A model generated the notes under the pieces. It was given only the letters and a program-made list of their open reading frames with translations. It made no database searches and had not been told where the DNA came from. 64,000 bases of DNA, from contig NZ_JBHLXE010000016.1 of assembly GCF_042432445.1 (NCBI RefSeq), forward strand, positions 62,001 to 126,000, given 5' to 3'. Positions within the stretch are counted from its first letter, which is position 1, and every line of letters starts with the position of its first letter. Positions 44,476 to 53,863 of this stretch are shown here, in pieces. A program made the position numbers and the translations under genes. This DNA is from Thorsellia kenyensis (lineage in GTDB: Bacteria; Pseudomonadota; Gammaproteobacteria; Enterobacterales; Thorselliaceae).

Positions 44476-47346
44476 TTATAACGCGCTGATAATGTCCTTT
44501 TGTTGCTCGAGTTTTACAATATTCTCTTCTATCTCAGCTAAACGCTCTCTCTCTTTTTGAACAACTGCAGCAGGAGCTCTATCAACAAAACCAGGATTAT
44601 CTAGTTTTTGAGCAATAGTAGTTTTTTCACTCTCTAATTTAGCAATCTCTTTATCTAGGCGCGCAATTTCAACTGTTTTATCGATAAAATCAGCCATAGG
44701 GACAAAAAGTTCACTGCGTCCAACCAATTTAGTTACTGACATAGGCGTTGTTTCATTTGACGCAAGAACCCTGATGTCCGTTAAATTGGCCAGTTTAATA
44801 ATGAACGTCAGATTATCAGCGATACGGCGTTCAACATCGCTATCTTGTGTCCTGACCAATACTTCAAGCCCTAAGCTAGGTTTAATGTTTTTCTCTGCGC
44901 GGATATTACGAATGGCAATAATCGCCTCTTTAATCCATTCAATATCACTCATCGCTAATTCATCATGAGCGGTTTGAACATATGTAGGATAAGGGGCTAG
45001 CATTAAAGTAGGTAAATCAATCCCTTTAAGTGGCTTGACTCTTTGCCATATAGTTTCTGTCATAAAAGGAATCACTGGATGGGCGAGACGCAATAATTTT
45101 TCTAACACATCGATGAGGGTAAAACGCGTAGCAAGTTGTTCTACTTCAGTACCTTGGTTAAATACAGGCTTAGTCAATTCAAGATACCAGTCACACAACT
45201 GATTCCACGTAAACTCATAAATCTGATTAGCTGCCATATCAAAACGGTAAGTATCAAATGCTTCTTTAACGATTTTAACTGTTTGATTAAATTCGCTTTG
45301 AATCCATCTGTCAGCAAGCGAATAAGGAAGCAACTTGATTTCATTTTCTGTTAACCCTTCACCACAAGATTGACCTTCAGCATTCATGATAACAAAGCGG
45401 CTCGCATTCCAAAGTTTGTTACAAAAGTTTCTATAGCCTTGTAAACGTTTCATATCCCAATTGATATCGCGTCCAGTGGAGGCTAAAGCGGCCAGAGTGA
45501 ACCGTAAAGCATCCGTTCCATGTGGCTCAATCCCTTCTGGAAATTGCTTTTGTGTGCGTTTTGCAATTTTTTCCGCTAATTGCGGTTGCATCATATTGCC
45601 AGTTCTTTTTTCTAGTAATTCCTCAAGTGAAATGCCATCTATCATATCTAAAGGATCTATAACGTTCCCTTTAGATTTAGACATTTTTTGTCCTTCTTCA
45701 TCACGAATTAATCCATGAATATAAACAGTTTTGAAGGGAACTTGTGGCTTACCTTGATCGTCTTTAACAAAATGGAGTGTCATCATGATCATTCTAGCAA
45801 TCCAAAAGAAAATGATATCAAACCCACTGACTAAAACACTTGTAGGATGGAACTGTTTTAAAGCATCCGTATTTTCAGGCCAGCCTAGGGTTGAGAAAGT
45901 CCAAAGTGCAGAAGAGAACCAAGTATCCAACACATCTTCATCTTGTCTCAAAGCTATTTCTTGATTCAATCCATGCTTCGTTCTAACTTCTTCTTCGGTT
46001 CTACCCACATAAACATTTCCGGCATCATCATACCAAGCGGGAATTCTATGTCCCCACCAGAGTTGTCTGGAAATACACCAATCTTGCACATCACGCATCC
46101 ATGCGAAGTACATATTTTCGTATTGTTTAGGCACAAAATTTATGTCACCATTTTCCACCGCTTCAACAGCTGCTTTAGCAAGAGGTGCTGTTTTAACATA
46201 CCACTGATCGGTAAGCATAGGCTCAATAACCACGCCACCTCTATCACCGTAAGGAATGACAAGATCATGAGGTTTGATTTCTTCTAAAAGCCCCGCCTCA
46301 TCAAAAGCTGCAACGATAGCTTTACGTGCAGCGAAACGTTCCATACCTTTAAAAGCCTCTGGAATCGTATTAGGATAAGCGATGCTTGGTTGACCATGGG
46401 TGTCAAATACTTCTGCCGTTTCTCGCACATTTCCATCTAAGCTAAGCATATTTATCATCGGCAATTGATGACGCTTACCTACTTCATAGTCATTAAAATC
46501 ATGCGCAGGCGTAATTTTCACGCAACCCGTACCTTTTGTCATATCCGCATGCTCATCAGCTACAATAGGAATTTTTCTGTCAATAAAAGGAAGGATTACG
46601 TGCTTACCAATTAAGTGTTGGTATCTAGGATCTTCTGGATTAACAGCAACACCAGTATCACCAATAAAGGTTTCTGGTCTAGTTGTGGCAACAACAATAT
46701 AATCGAGACCATCTAATGTTTTAGCGCTATCGGCTAATGGATAACGTATATGCCATAGTGAACCTTTAGACTCCCTATTTTCAACTTCTAAGTCTGAAAT
46801 AGCTGTCCTGAGTTTAGGATCCCAGTTTACAAGTCTTTTACCACGATAGATTAAACCCTCTTCATGTAAACGAACAAATACTTCTTTAACCGCATTTGAA
46901 AGACCATCATCCATGGTGAATCGTTCACGAGTCCAATCAACTGAATTACCCATTCTACGCATTTGTTCTGTGATGGTACCACCTGATTCGGCTTTCCACT
47001 CCCAGATTTTTTGAATAAATGCTTCACGTCCATAGTCATGACGTGTTTTAGACTCTTCTGCAGCGATTTTCCTTTCCACCACCATCTGTGTTGCAATTCC
47101 AGCATGATCGGTACCTACTTGCCACAAGGTATTTTTTCCTTGCATTCTTTGATATCGAGTCAAAATATCCATAATGGTTTGCTGGAACGCATGCCCCATA
47201 TGTAAACTTCCCGTGACATTTGGAGGTGGGATCATAATACAATAGCTCTCTTTAGAGCTATCGCCATTAGGTTTAAAATAACCTGCTTTTTCCCAATTAT
47301 CATAAAGTGATTGTTCTATATCTTTAGGGCTATATGTTTTATCCAT
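44476..47346 (-). CDS. valS: Valyl-tRNA synthetase
   Basis: Class I synthetase with an editing domain. The HIGH motif lies in PPPNVTGSLHMGHAFQ (about residue 42). The editing domain includes VVATTRPETFIGDTGVAVNP. The KMSKS motif is in DEEGQKMSKSKGNVIDPLD. The C-terminal coiled coil (LDKEIAKLESEKTTIAQKL) matches the ValRS arm. Length 956 aa (E. coli 951). It follows holC by 159 nt on the same strand, the common holC-valS order. Confidence 0.97.
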   Translation of the reverse strand: MDKTYSPKDIEQSLYDNWEKAGYFKPNGDSSKESYCIMIPPPNVTGSLHMGHAFQQTIMDILTRYQRMQGKNTLWQVGTDHAGIATQMVVERKIAAEESKTRHDYGREAFIQKIWEWKAESGGTITEQMRRMGNSVDWTRERFTMDDGLSNAVKEVFVRLHEEGLIYRGKRLVNWDPKLRTAISDLEVENRESKGSLWHIRYPLADSAKTLDGLDYIVVATTRPETFIGDTGVAVNPEDPRYQHLIGKHVILPFIDRKIPIVADEHADMTKGTGCVKITPAHDFNDYEVGKRHQLPMINMLSLDGNVRETAEVFDTHGQPSIAYPNTIPEAFKGMERFAARKAIVAAFDEAGLLEEIKPHDLVIPYGDRGGVVIEPMLTDQWYVKTAPLAKAAVEAVENGDINFVPKQYENMYFAWMRDVQDWCISRQLWWGHRIPAWYDDAGNVYVGRTEEEVRTKHGLNQEIALRQDEDVLDTWFSSALWTFSTLGWPENTDALKQFHPTSVLVSGFDIIFFWIARMIMMTLHFVKDDQGKPQVPFKTVYIHGLIRDEEGQKMSKSKGNVIDPLDMIDGISLEELLEKRTGNMMQPQLAEKIAKRTQKQFPEGIEPHGTDALRFTLAALASTGRDINWDMKRLQGYRNFCNKLWNASRFVIMNAEGQSCGEGLTENEIKLLPYSLADRWIQSEFNQTVKIVKEAFDTYRFDMAANQIYEFTWNQLCDWYLELTKPVFNQGTEVEQLATRFTLIDVLEKLLRLAHPVIPFMTETIWQRVKPLKGIDLPTLMLAPYPTYVQTAHDELAMSDIEWIKEAIIAIRNIRAEKNIKPSLGLEVLVRTQDSDVERRIADNLTFIIKLANLTDIRVLASNETTPMSVTKLVGRSELFVPMADFIDKTVEIARLDKEIAKLESEKTTIAQKLDNPGFVDRAPAAVVQKERERLAEIEENIVKLEQQKDIISAL

Positions 47347-47505
47347 TGTTAAATCTCATTATCTATCATGTAGTTAAAAAAGAGGGAAATGTTCCTTCAG
47401 TCCATATTAATCAAATCATTGTACAGTAAATTCTTCATCTGAACTCTTTATAAAGAGCCATGTTATGAGACTCCTACTGTCACCTTTGAGGGAAAGTTCT
47501 TGAAG

Positions 47506-48015
47506 CTAATCCTGAGTATTCGCCAAAAATTTTTCAGGCAAAGGCCCAGTTTTTAAATGAAATCCCATTTCACGAAATTGCTTATACCTAATCCTGGCCA
47601 CTTCTTTTTCTTGTTCAATGGCAGGGACAAAATCAATCACAGAATTAAAAAATGTTGTGACATCAGAAAATTCATCGGCCAGATAAATAAGAATATCTCT
47701 ACTATCTAAACTCCTATGCCCTGGCCAACCGATTTGAATTAATGTCGTGTGATTTTTGCTCTTTGAAACCAGATCATGAGCAATAAATCGTTCTGGTTGA
47801 TAAGCCCACAAAGCTTCATCTATTCGCTCAGCATGCATCTCATTTTCGCAAAAAATCAACACTTTTTTACGCGTTTGAAAATAACGAACAGCCAACCAGC
47901 ACGCTAGCTGTTCTCTTTGCGTGAGTTTAACTTGTTTATTTTGCTGCCAAAGGTCTTGAGAAGCATCGAAATTAGGTTCTATCTCAGTTAAAAGATAAAA
48001 AAAAGCTTGTTTCAT
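47506..48015 (-). CDS. holC: DNA polymerase III chi subunit
   Basis: Component of the clamp loader that binds SSB. The start KQAFFYLLTE, the central QLACWLAVRYFQTRKKVLIF and the segment DLVSKSKNHTTLIQIGWPGHRSLDSRDILIYL match HolC. Length 169 aa (E. coli 147), with a longer C-terminus. The ribosome site is weak. Upstream of valS; pepA, its usual other neighbour, is not found here. Confidence 0.92.
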   Translation of the reverse strand: MKQAFFYLLTEIEPNFDASQDLWQQNKQVKLTQREQLACWLAVRYFQTRKKVLIFCENEMHAERIDEALWAYQPERFIAHDLVSKSKNHTTLIQIGWPGHRSLDSRDILIYLADEFSDVTTFFNSVIDFVPAIEQEKEVARIRYKQFREMGFHLKTGPLPEKFLANTQD

Positions 48016-48360
48016 AGTTTACTGATTCATTTTATAAAAAATTCCCTTGTTGAAGGGGTATTCATTAGCGAAATAATCCTTCTATAATAACGTAAAAAGA
48101 ACATGTTTGCAGAAAATTTCACATTTAAAACGTTAAAAACTTATTCTCGCAAAGAAAATTACCGACAATTTATTTCATTCCTTACTTATTTTTTCTTAAC
48201 ATTTTTATAATTTGCTCACGAAAAATTAACTTAAATCACATTTTCATTCTTTTTCTATTTTTTATGGATTCAAGCCTTTAAAAATTACTCGATTTAAATT
48301 AGACTAGCTCGTTTACAATTTATTAAAATAGTTATTAGCCAATTGATTGGAATAGATACA
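48016..48360. other. Divergent intergenic region holC/SNF2 gene (345 bp)
   Basis: Very AT-rich spacer. It should contain promoters for both genes, but no clear -35/-10 pair or other element was recognised. Confidence 0.35.
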
Positions 48361-51042
48361 ATGCTAGAGAGTGAGAATTTAACTACAATCCGCTTTATTT
48401 GGGCATTTACTGAAAAATTCGATTTATGCGGTAAAATCCAAAAACAAACTCACCGTGATTGGACGTTAGGAAGAAAAGTCAACATCCACACCCTTCATAA
48501 GAATTACGGGCATATTATAAGCGATCATGACAAAACCATCGCGAATTACTTAATTCAAACATTTGCCCATGAAAAAGAAACATTTAGGCTTAACTCGACT
48601 TTACTCGCCCTTTTACACTCAGCACATAATCTTTTTAGTGATGAAGGCTATCCTATCACCCTTACATTACATCCTATATTATTAACCTTTGAACCTTTTG
48701 AAACAGATAAAGTACATATTGAAAAATACCCTGATGAAAAAAGTTCAGCATATGTTGATGAACAAAAATTATTAAGAAAGCATACAGATAATGTTTATCT
48801 ATTTGAATCGCACAGCCATGAAACCTCCCGTTTTTTAAACATGCTGAAGAAAGTCCCTATCATCTCAGCAAAAGTTACTGAATCTTTAATAGAAAAAATC
48901 AATAATCGCATCAGTTGGTATAATTATATTAACGATACATCTAATATAGAGATTGTTACTTTTGAACCTTTTGCCCATGTTTGGCTAAAATTTGAAAAAG
49001 AGGTTTTAATTCTTGCCATCACTCACCAGACTGAAGATAACTCACTTCAAGTACCGAGTGCTTTTGGAGATAAATGGTACTATATGGGGCAAGATCGTTG
49101 GGTCAAAAGAGATATTGAGCAAGAGAAATCTATCGTAGAAGATTTGCTAAACATACTTGAAATAAAAAATTTTAATGAAAATCAAGAGTATATAATTCCA
49201 CTCCTTGATGCAGAAACGACGGTAAGACGACTCGAATCAGTATCAAATATTAAACTGCACTGGTTGAAAGATCAGCACCGTATAATTAAAGTCGATATTA
49301 AAGACTTAGCTTTTGAGTTTAAATCGGTGGGAAGCGTATTAAAATTAGATGCTGAATTTGTTATTGATGGGGAAGAAATCATCACTTTGCAGCAGATGTT
49401 GCAAGCGAGAAGGCTAGGCTATATAGCTCTTGGTGAGGGGGAAAGTCGTTTACAGTTTACTCAATCACTAAAGCACCAGCTTGCCGTATTGTCTCACCTT
49501 GTGAATGAAAATGGGGAAGTAAGGCAGGATTTTTCACCTATCAGTGGACAACTAGATGATGTGATTAAAGCTATTGATAATACCGATTGGCAAAATAAAA
49601 TGTCTCAATGGCAAGAACCTTTATTAATCGATAATGAAAAACTCAGTATGTTGAGACCTTACCAAAAAGAAGGGGTTAAATGGGCAATAAACCTCATTCA
49701 TCATGGATTTGGTGCTTGTCTTGCAGATGATATGGGATTAGGTAAGACGCTACAGGCATTGAAGGTGATTGAGCATTTTTCTAACAAAGGCCCCTCATTG
49801 GTGGTTTGCCCTAAATCTGTTTTATATAATTGGAAAAATGAAACCCTAAAATTTACTCCTACGATAGAAGTCACAATTTTTGAAATGGCTGATGACAAAG
49901 ACGCTCTTCTTCAAGGGTTGTATTCAAAGCCCAATCGCCTACTGATTATTGGGTATAGTCAATTAGCCCTCTTTCAAACAAGTTTACAAACTATAAATTG
50001 GCAGATGATAGTCATCGATGAGGCTCAACAAATAAAAAATCCCTCTAGCCAACGTACTAAGGCTCTTTTATCTTTACCTAGTAATGGAAAACTGGCACTA
50101 TCTGGCACTCCTGTTGAAAATAATTTATTAGATATTTGGAGTTTATTTCATTTCTTAAATCCTTCTCTACTCGGATCCTTAGGTGAATTCAGAGAGCATT
50201 TTACAAGAGTTAATAAAGAGGAAGACCCTATTACTGAGCTTCGTTTTTTAGTCACCCCCTTTATATTAAGACGCCTTAAAAAAGAAGTATTAGAAGAATT
50301 ACCTGAAAAAATAGAGATCAACCATGATATTGAATTATCTTCAGCAGAAAGAGCTGCTTATGAAGCGGTTCGCTTGGATATATTGAATAAAAAAAGGCAC
50401 ATGCCGATTGAAATATTGGCAGGGATCACCCGATTACGGCAAATATGTAGTGATGCAAGCTTAGTTTTTGATAATATTACTGAGCCTAGCAGTAAACTGT
50501 TAAAAGCCCTTGAGATCATAAAAGATGCGTTAGCGGGGGGGCACAAAATATTAGTATTTAGCCAATTTGTAGGCTTATTACATCATCTAGATAGATTACT
50601 TGCTGATTCATCAATTAATTTTAGTTATCTAGATGGTCAAACCCCTTTAAAGCATAGAGAAGAACAAATTAAAGCCTTCAAAGACGACAAAGCAGATGTT
50701 TTTTTGATTAGTCTCAAAGCAGGAGGGACAGGCTTAAATCTAACTGAGGCTGATACTGTTATACATTTAGATCCTTGGTGGAATCCTGCCGTTGAAGATC
50801 AGGCAAGTGATAGAGCCTATAGGATTGGACAAACACAAACTGTAACAGTTTATCGTTTAATTGCAAAAGATACGATTGAAGAATATATCATTGAATTACA
50901 TCACGCCAAAAGAGAACTGGCCTTACAGGTACTCGATAACAAAGAAACAAGTACAAATGAGGAATTTGACCCAGCTTTTTTACTTTCGCTATTAAACCGT
51001 GAAGAGTTTGATAATCGCACCAAGATGACTATAGTCAATTAA
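48361..51042 (+). CDS. SNF2-family DEAD-box ATPase/helicase
   Basis: Rad54-like superfamily 2 DNA translocase. The N-terminal 440 residues are not recognised. The ATPase core then follows: LRPYQKEGVKWA (Q-motif region), Walker A DDMGLGKTLQALKVI, motif II VIDEAQQIKNPSS, motif III LALSGTPVEN, and LRRLKKEV. The second RecA lobe has KILVFSQF, the motif V region KAGGTGLNLTEADTVIHLDP and motif VI QASDRAYRIGQTQTVTVYRL. The total length is 893 aa from the ATG at 48361; a TTG at 48343 is also in frame. No nuclease or methylase domain is present. Its role (chromatin-like remodelling, repair or defence) cannot be told from sequence. Confidence 0.88.
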   Translation: MLESENLTTIRFIWAFTEKFDLCGKIQKQTHRDWTLGRKVNIHTLHKNYGHIISDHDKTIANYLIQTFAHEKETFRLNSTLLALLHSAHNLFSDEGYPITLTLHPILLTFEPFETDKVHIEKYPDEKSSAYVDEQKLLRKHTDNVYLFESHSHETSRFLNMLKKVPIISAKVTESLIEKINNRISWYNYINDTSNIEIVTFEPFAHVWLKFEKEVLILAITHQTEDNSLQVPSAFGDKWYYMGQDRWVKRDIEQEKSIVEDLLNILEIKNFNENQEYIIPLLDAETTVRRLESVSNIKLHWLKDQHRIIKVDIKDLAFEFKSVGSVLKLDAEFVIDGEEIITLQQMLQARRLGYIALGEGESRLQFTQSLKHQLAVLSHLVNENGEVRQDFSPISGQLDDVIKAIDNTDWQNKMSQWQEPLLIDNEKLSMLRPYQKEGVKWAINLIHHGFGACLADDMGLGKTLQALKVIEHFSNKGPSLVVCPKSVLYNWKNETLKFTPTIEVTIFEMADDKDALLQGLYSKPNRLLIIGYSQLALFQTSLQTINWQMIVIDEAQQIKNPSSQRTKALLSLPSNGKLALSGTPVENNLLDIWSLFHFLNPSLLGSLGEFREHFTRVNKEEDPITELRFLVTPFILRRLKKEVLEELPEKIEINHDIELSSAERAAYEAVRLDILNKKRHMPIEILAGITRLRQICSDASLVFDNITEPSSKLLKALEIIKDALAGGHKILVFSQFVGLLHHLDRLLADSSINFSYLDGQTPLKHREEQIKAFKDDKADVFLISLKAGGTGLNLTEADTVIHLDPWWNPAVEDQASDRAYRIGQTQTVTVYRLIAKDTIEEYIIELHHAKRELALQVLDNKETSTNEEFDPAFLLSLLNREEFDNRTKMTIVN

Positions 51043-51075
51043 AAACAAGGTATGTAACTTATTTATGTTAATTAT

Positions 51076-52071
51076 TTAGTGTCTATTTTCTCTAAGTATA
51101 TTAACATAAAGACGGCCTCTAATATTGCCTCCGATAAGTTGATGCGCTTTGTCAATGACCTCTTCTAAAGTTATTTCTTTGCAAATAGGTGTTAAGTCTT
51201 CTTTAGTCAAAAGACTTTCAAGTATTGACCATGCATATACCCTCTGCTCATAACTTCGCATGACACTGTCTATGCCTAATAATCCAACTCCTCTTATAAT
51301 AAAGGGAGCAACAGAGGCATTAAAATCTAAACCTACTGCCATACCACAAGAAGCGACGGCTCCGCTATACTTAAGAGCAGCACAAATATTGACTAGTACA
51401 TTGCCACCCAGATTATCTATTGCACCAGCAAATCTTTCTTTTTGCAAAGGTTTACCCGCTGCAATTAAAGAGTCAGTTTCTATGATTTCACTCGCACCAA
51501 GTTTTTTCAAATATTCCTCTTCCTCAATCCTTCTAGTTGCTGCAACCACATAAAAACCTAATTTAGTTAATAAACGTATTGCAAAGCTTCCTACTCCCCC
51601 ATTCGAACCTGTAACTAAAATGGGACCTTTATCAGGCGTTATACCATATTTTTGCAAAGCAATAATAGCTAACATTGCTGTATATCCAGCAGTACCAATC
51701 ATCATAGTGTCTTTAGGAGTAAATTTAGTAGGTAGATGAATTACTTGTTCTGCTGGTACTTGTGCATGTGTTGCAAGCCCCCCCATAATTTTTTCCCCTA
51801 ATCCGAAACCATTGGCGACAACCAAATCTCCTTGTTGGAATCTAGGGTGAAGGCTCTCCAGCACTTCTCCTGCAAAATCAATACCTGGAATCATTGGGTA
51901 GGTTTTAATAATAGGTGATTTATTTGTGATGGCTAGGGCATCTTTATAATTTAAGGTGGAGTAATGAATAAGTATTTTTAATTCATTAGGGGCTAGGCGT
52001 GTTTCTTCAAATTCTTGTATGCTAGCGGAGTGAGTTCCTTGTAATTTTTCAATCATGAGCGCTTTTATCAT
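51076..52071 (-). CDS. acuI: Acrylyl-CoA reductase AcuI/YhdH family (MDR)
   Basis: NADPH-dependent medium-chain dehydrogenase/reductase; AcuI reduces toxic acryloyl-CoA to propionyl-CoA. Family features: STLNYKDALAITNKSPI, PMIPGIDFAGEV, the nucleotide-binding VTGSNGGVGSFAIRLLTKLG, and FNASVAPFIIRGVGLLGIDS, a hallmark of YhdH. No zinc ligands are seen, as expected. Length 331 aa. An AAAGGT site precedes the ATG. Convergent with the SNF2 gene. Confidence 0.9.
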   Translation of the reverse strand: MIKALMIEKLQGTHSASIQEFEETRLAPNELKILIHYSTLNYKDALAITNKSPIIKTYPMIPGIDFAGEVLESLHPRFQQGDLVVANGFGLGEKIMGGLATHAQVPAEQVIHLPTKFTPKDTMMIGTAGYTAMLAIIALQKYGITPDKGPILVTGSNGGVGSFAIRLLTKLGFYVVAATRRIEEEEYLKKLGASEIIETDSLIAAGKPLQKERFAGAIDNLGGNVLVNICAALKYSGAVASCGMAVGLDFNASVAPFIIRGVGLLGIDSVMRSYEQRVYAWSILESLLTKEDLTPICKEITLEEVIDKAHQLIGGNIRGRLYVNILRENRH

Positions 52072-52124
52072 AATCGCAACCTTTAAAAATTCGGAACAAA
52101 TAGAAAGGGATAGTCATTAGTTCC

Positions 52125-52164
52125 GTTGTTTAGCCTTCATTTTTTATATACAAAGCTAAACAAC
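52125..52164. other. Hairpin downstream of guaA
   Basis: Perfect 10-bp inverted repeat GTTGTTTAGC/GCTAAACAAC with a 20-nt loop, between guaA and the acuI promoter. No T run follows on the minus strand, so it is at best a weak guaA terminator. Confidence 0.4.
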
Positions 52165-52190
52165 AGGATATTATTCTAATTATGTACTTC

Positions 52191-53771
52191 CTATTCCCAT
52201 TCAATTGTTGCAGGTGGTTTACCACTGATATCATAGACCACTCTAGATATGCCTTCTACCTCATTGATAATCCGGTTAGAGACTTTACCTAGAAAATCAT
52301 AAGGTAAATGCGCCCAACGGGCGGTCATAAAATCAATCGTTTCTACGGCCCTTAAAGAAACAACCCAATCATAGCGTCGCCCGTCGCCCATAACACCGAC
52401 AGAACGCACAGGTAAAAATACGGTAAAAGCTTGGCTCACTTGATGATATAACGAAGCATTATAAAGCTCTTCAATAAAAATAGCGTCGGCTTTTCGTAAA
52501 ATATCACAATAAGATTTTTTAATTTCACCAAGAACTCGAACGCCCAAACCTGGACCAGGAAAAGGATGGCGATAAAGCATATCATAAGGAAGTCCTAGTG
52601 TGAGGCCTAATTTACGTACTTCATCTTTAAATAGCTCTTTTAGTGGCTCGACCAAACCTAACTTCATATCTTCAGGTAGCCCACCCACATTATGGTGGGA
52701 TTTAATCAGATGCGCCTTACCTGTTTTCGCCGCTGCAGATTCAATAATATCAGGATATATGGTACCTTGGGCGAGCCATTTTACCTGATTTTGTTTAGCG
52801 GCTTCTTCATCAAAAACAGCTACAAATTCTCTTCCAATTATTTTTCGCTTAGCTTCAGGATCTACTTCTCCTTTTAATGCATCAAGAAAACGAGTTTCCG
52901 CATTGACATGAATAATATTCAGTCCAAATTTTTGTCCAAACATTTCCATCACTTGCTCAGCTTCATTCAATCTCAATAACCCATGATCGATAAACACACA
53001 AGTCAGTCGACTACCGATAGCTCGATGCAATAATAAAGCAGTCACAGAAGAGTCAACCCCTCCCGATAATCCAAGAATCACTTCATCAGTTTCACCGATT
53101 TGTTTTTTTAATTTAAGTACCGCATCTTCGATTATATTTTCAGGTGTCCAAGAGGATTGGCAACCGCAGATCTCATGGACAAAACGTTCAATAATAACAA
53201 ACCCTTGTTTTGAATGCGTGACTTCTGGATGAAATTGTAGTCCATAAAAATGACGATCCACATTTTGCATCATAGCAAATGAACAGCTATCAGTTTTAGC
53301 AACTATTTCAAAGTCTTTGGGTAGTTGAGTCACTTTATCCCCATGGCTCATCCACACATCAAGTTTTGGTTCAGTACTGGTTTCATCATCATTTAGCGCA
53401 TCTATTAATGGGCTCTTGCTTAAAACATTGACTTGTGCATAGCCATACTCGCGTTTATCAGACCCACTCACTGCACCACCTAATTGAACTGCCATGGTTT
53501 GCATTCCATAGCAAATACCTAGCACTGGAACGCCTGCGTGGAATACATAATCTGGCGCTCTTGGGCTGCCTGCTTGTGTTGTACTTTCTGGTGAGCCTGA
53601 TAAAATAATTCCTTTTGGAGCGAATGCTTTAATATCATCTTCATTGACATCATAGGCCCATAATTCACAATAGACACCCGCTTCTCTTACTCGTCTTGCG
53701 AGTAACTGGGTGTATTGAGAACCAAAATCTAGAATAAGAATTTTATCTTTGTGGATATTTACTGTGCTCAT
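52191..53771 (-). CDS. guaA: GMP synthase (glutamine-hydrolysing)
   Basis: Converts XMP to GMP using glutamine. The N-terminal class I amidotransferase has the catalytic Cys in VLGICYGMQTMAVQLGG and His in YGLQFHPEVTHS. The ATP pyrophosphatase domain has the P-loop LGLSGGVDSSVTALLLHRA. The C-terminal dimerisation domain ends in PPATIEWE, as in nearly all GuaA. Length 526 aa (E. coli 525). AGGA site before the ATG. It follows guaB on the same strand with a hairpin between. Confidence 0.97.
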   Translation of the reverse strand: MSTVNIHKDKILILDFGSQYTQLLARRVREAGVYCELWAYDVNEDDIKAFAPKGIILSGSPESTTQAGSPRAPDYVFHAGVPVLGICYGMQTMAVQLGGAVSGSDKREYGYAQVNVLSKSPLIDALNDDETSTEPKLDVWMSHGDKVTQLPKDFEIVAKTDSCSFAMMQNVDRHFYGLQFHPEVTHSKQGFVIIERFVHEICGCQSSWTPENIIEDAVLKLKKQIGETDEVILGLSGGVDSSVTALLLHRAIGSRLTCVFIDHGLLRLNEAEQVMEMFGQKFGLNIIHVNAETRFLDALKGEVDPEAKRKIIGREFVAVFDEEAAKQNQVKWLAQGTIYPDIIESAAAKTGKAHLIKSHHNVGGLPEDMKLGLVEPLKELFKDEVRKLGLTLGLPYDMLYRHPFPGPGLGVRVLGEIKKSYCDILRKADAIFIEELYNASLYHQVSQAFTVFLPVRSVGVMGDGRRYDWVVSLRAVETIDFMTARWAHLPYDFLGKVSNRIINEVEGISRVVYDISGKPPATIEWE

Positions 53772-53829
53772 GATTTTTCCTAACTGAATGGTAAATGTTG
53801 ACTTAAAATAGTGAATAACTGGAAAGAGA

Positions 53830-53858
53830 AAGGGTCAAATGGTTAACATTTGACCCTT
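53830..53858 (-). terminator. Intercistronic hairpin between guaB and guaA
   Basis: 12-bp perfect stem AAGGGTCAAATG/CATTTGACCCTT, 5-nt loop, just after the guaB stop. On the minus strand it is followed by TCTCTTTCC, a poor T tract, so it probably attenuates rather than fully ends guaBA transcription. Confidence 0.5.
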
Positions 53859-53863
53859 ATTAA

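Noticed and set aside
48361..51042. Part of a DISARM-type or restriction-linked defence system
   Set aside because: No methylase, nuclease or other defence gene is adjacent; neighbours are holC and acuI.
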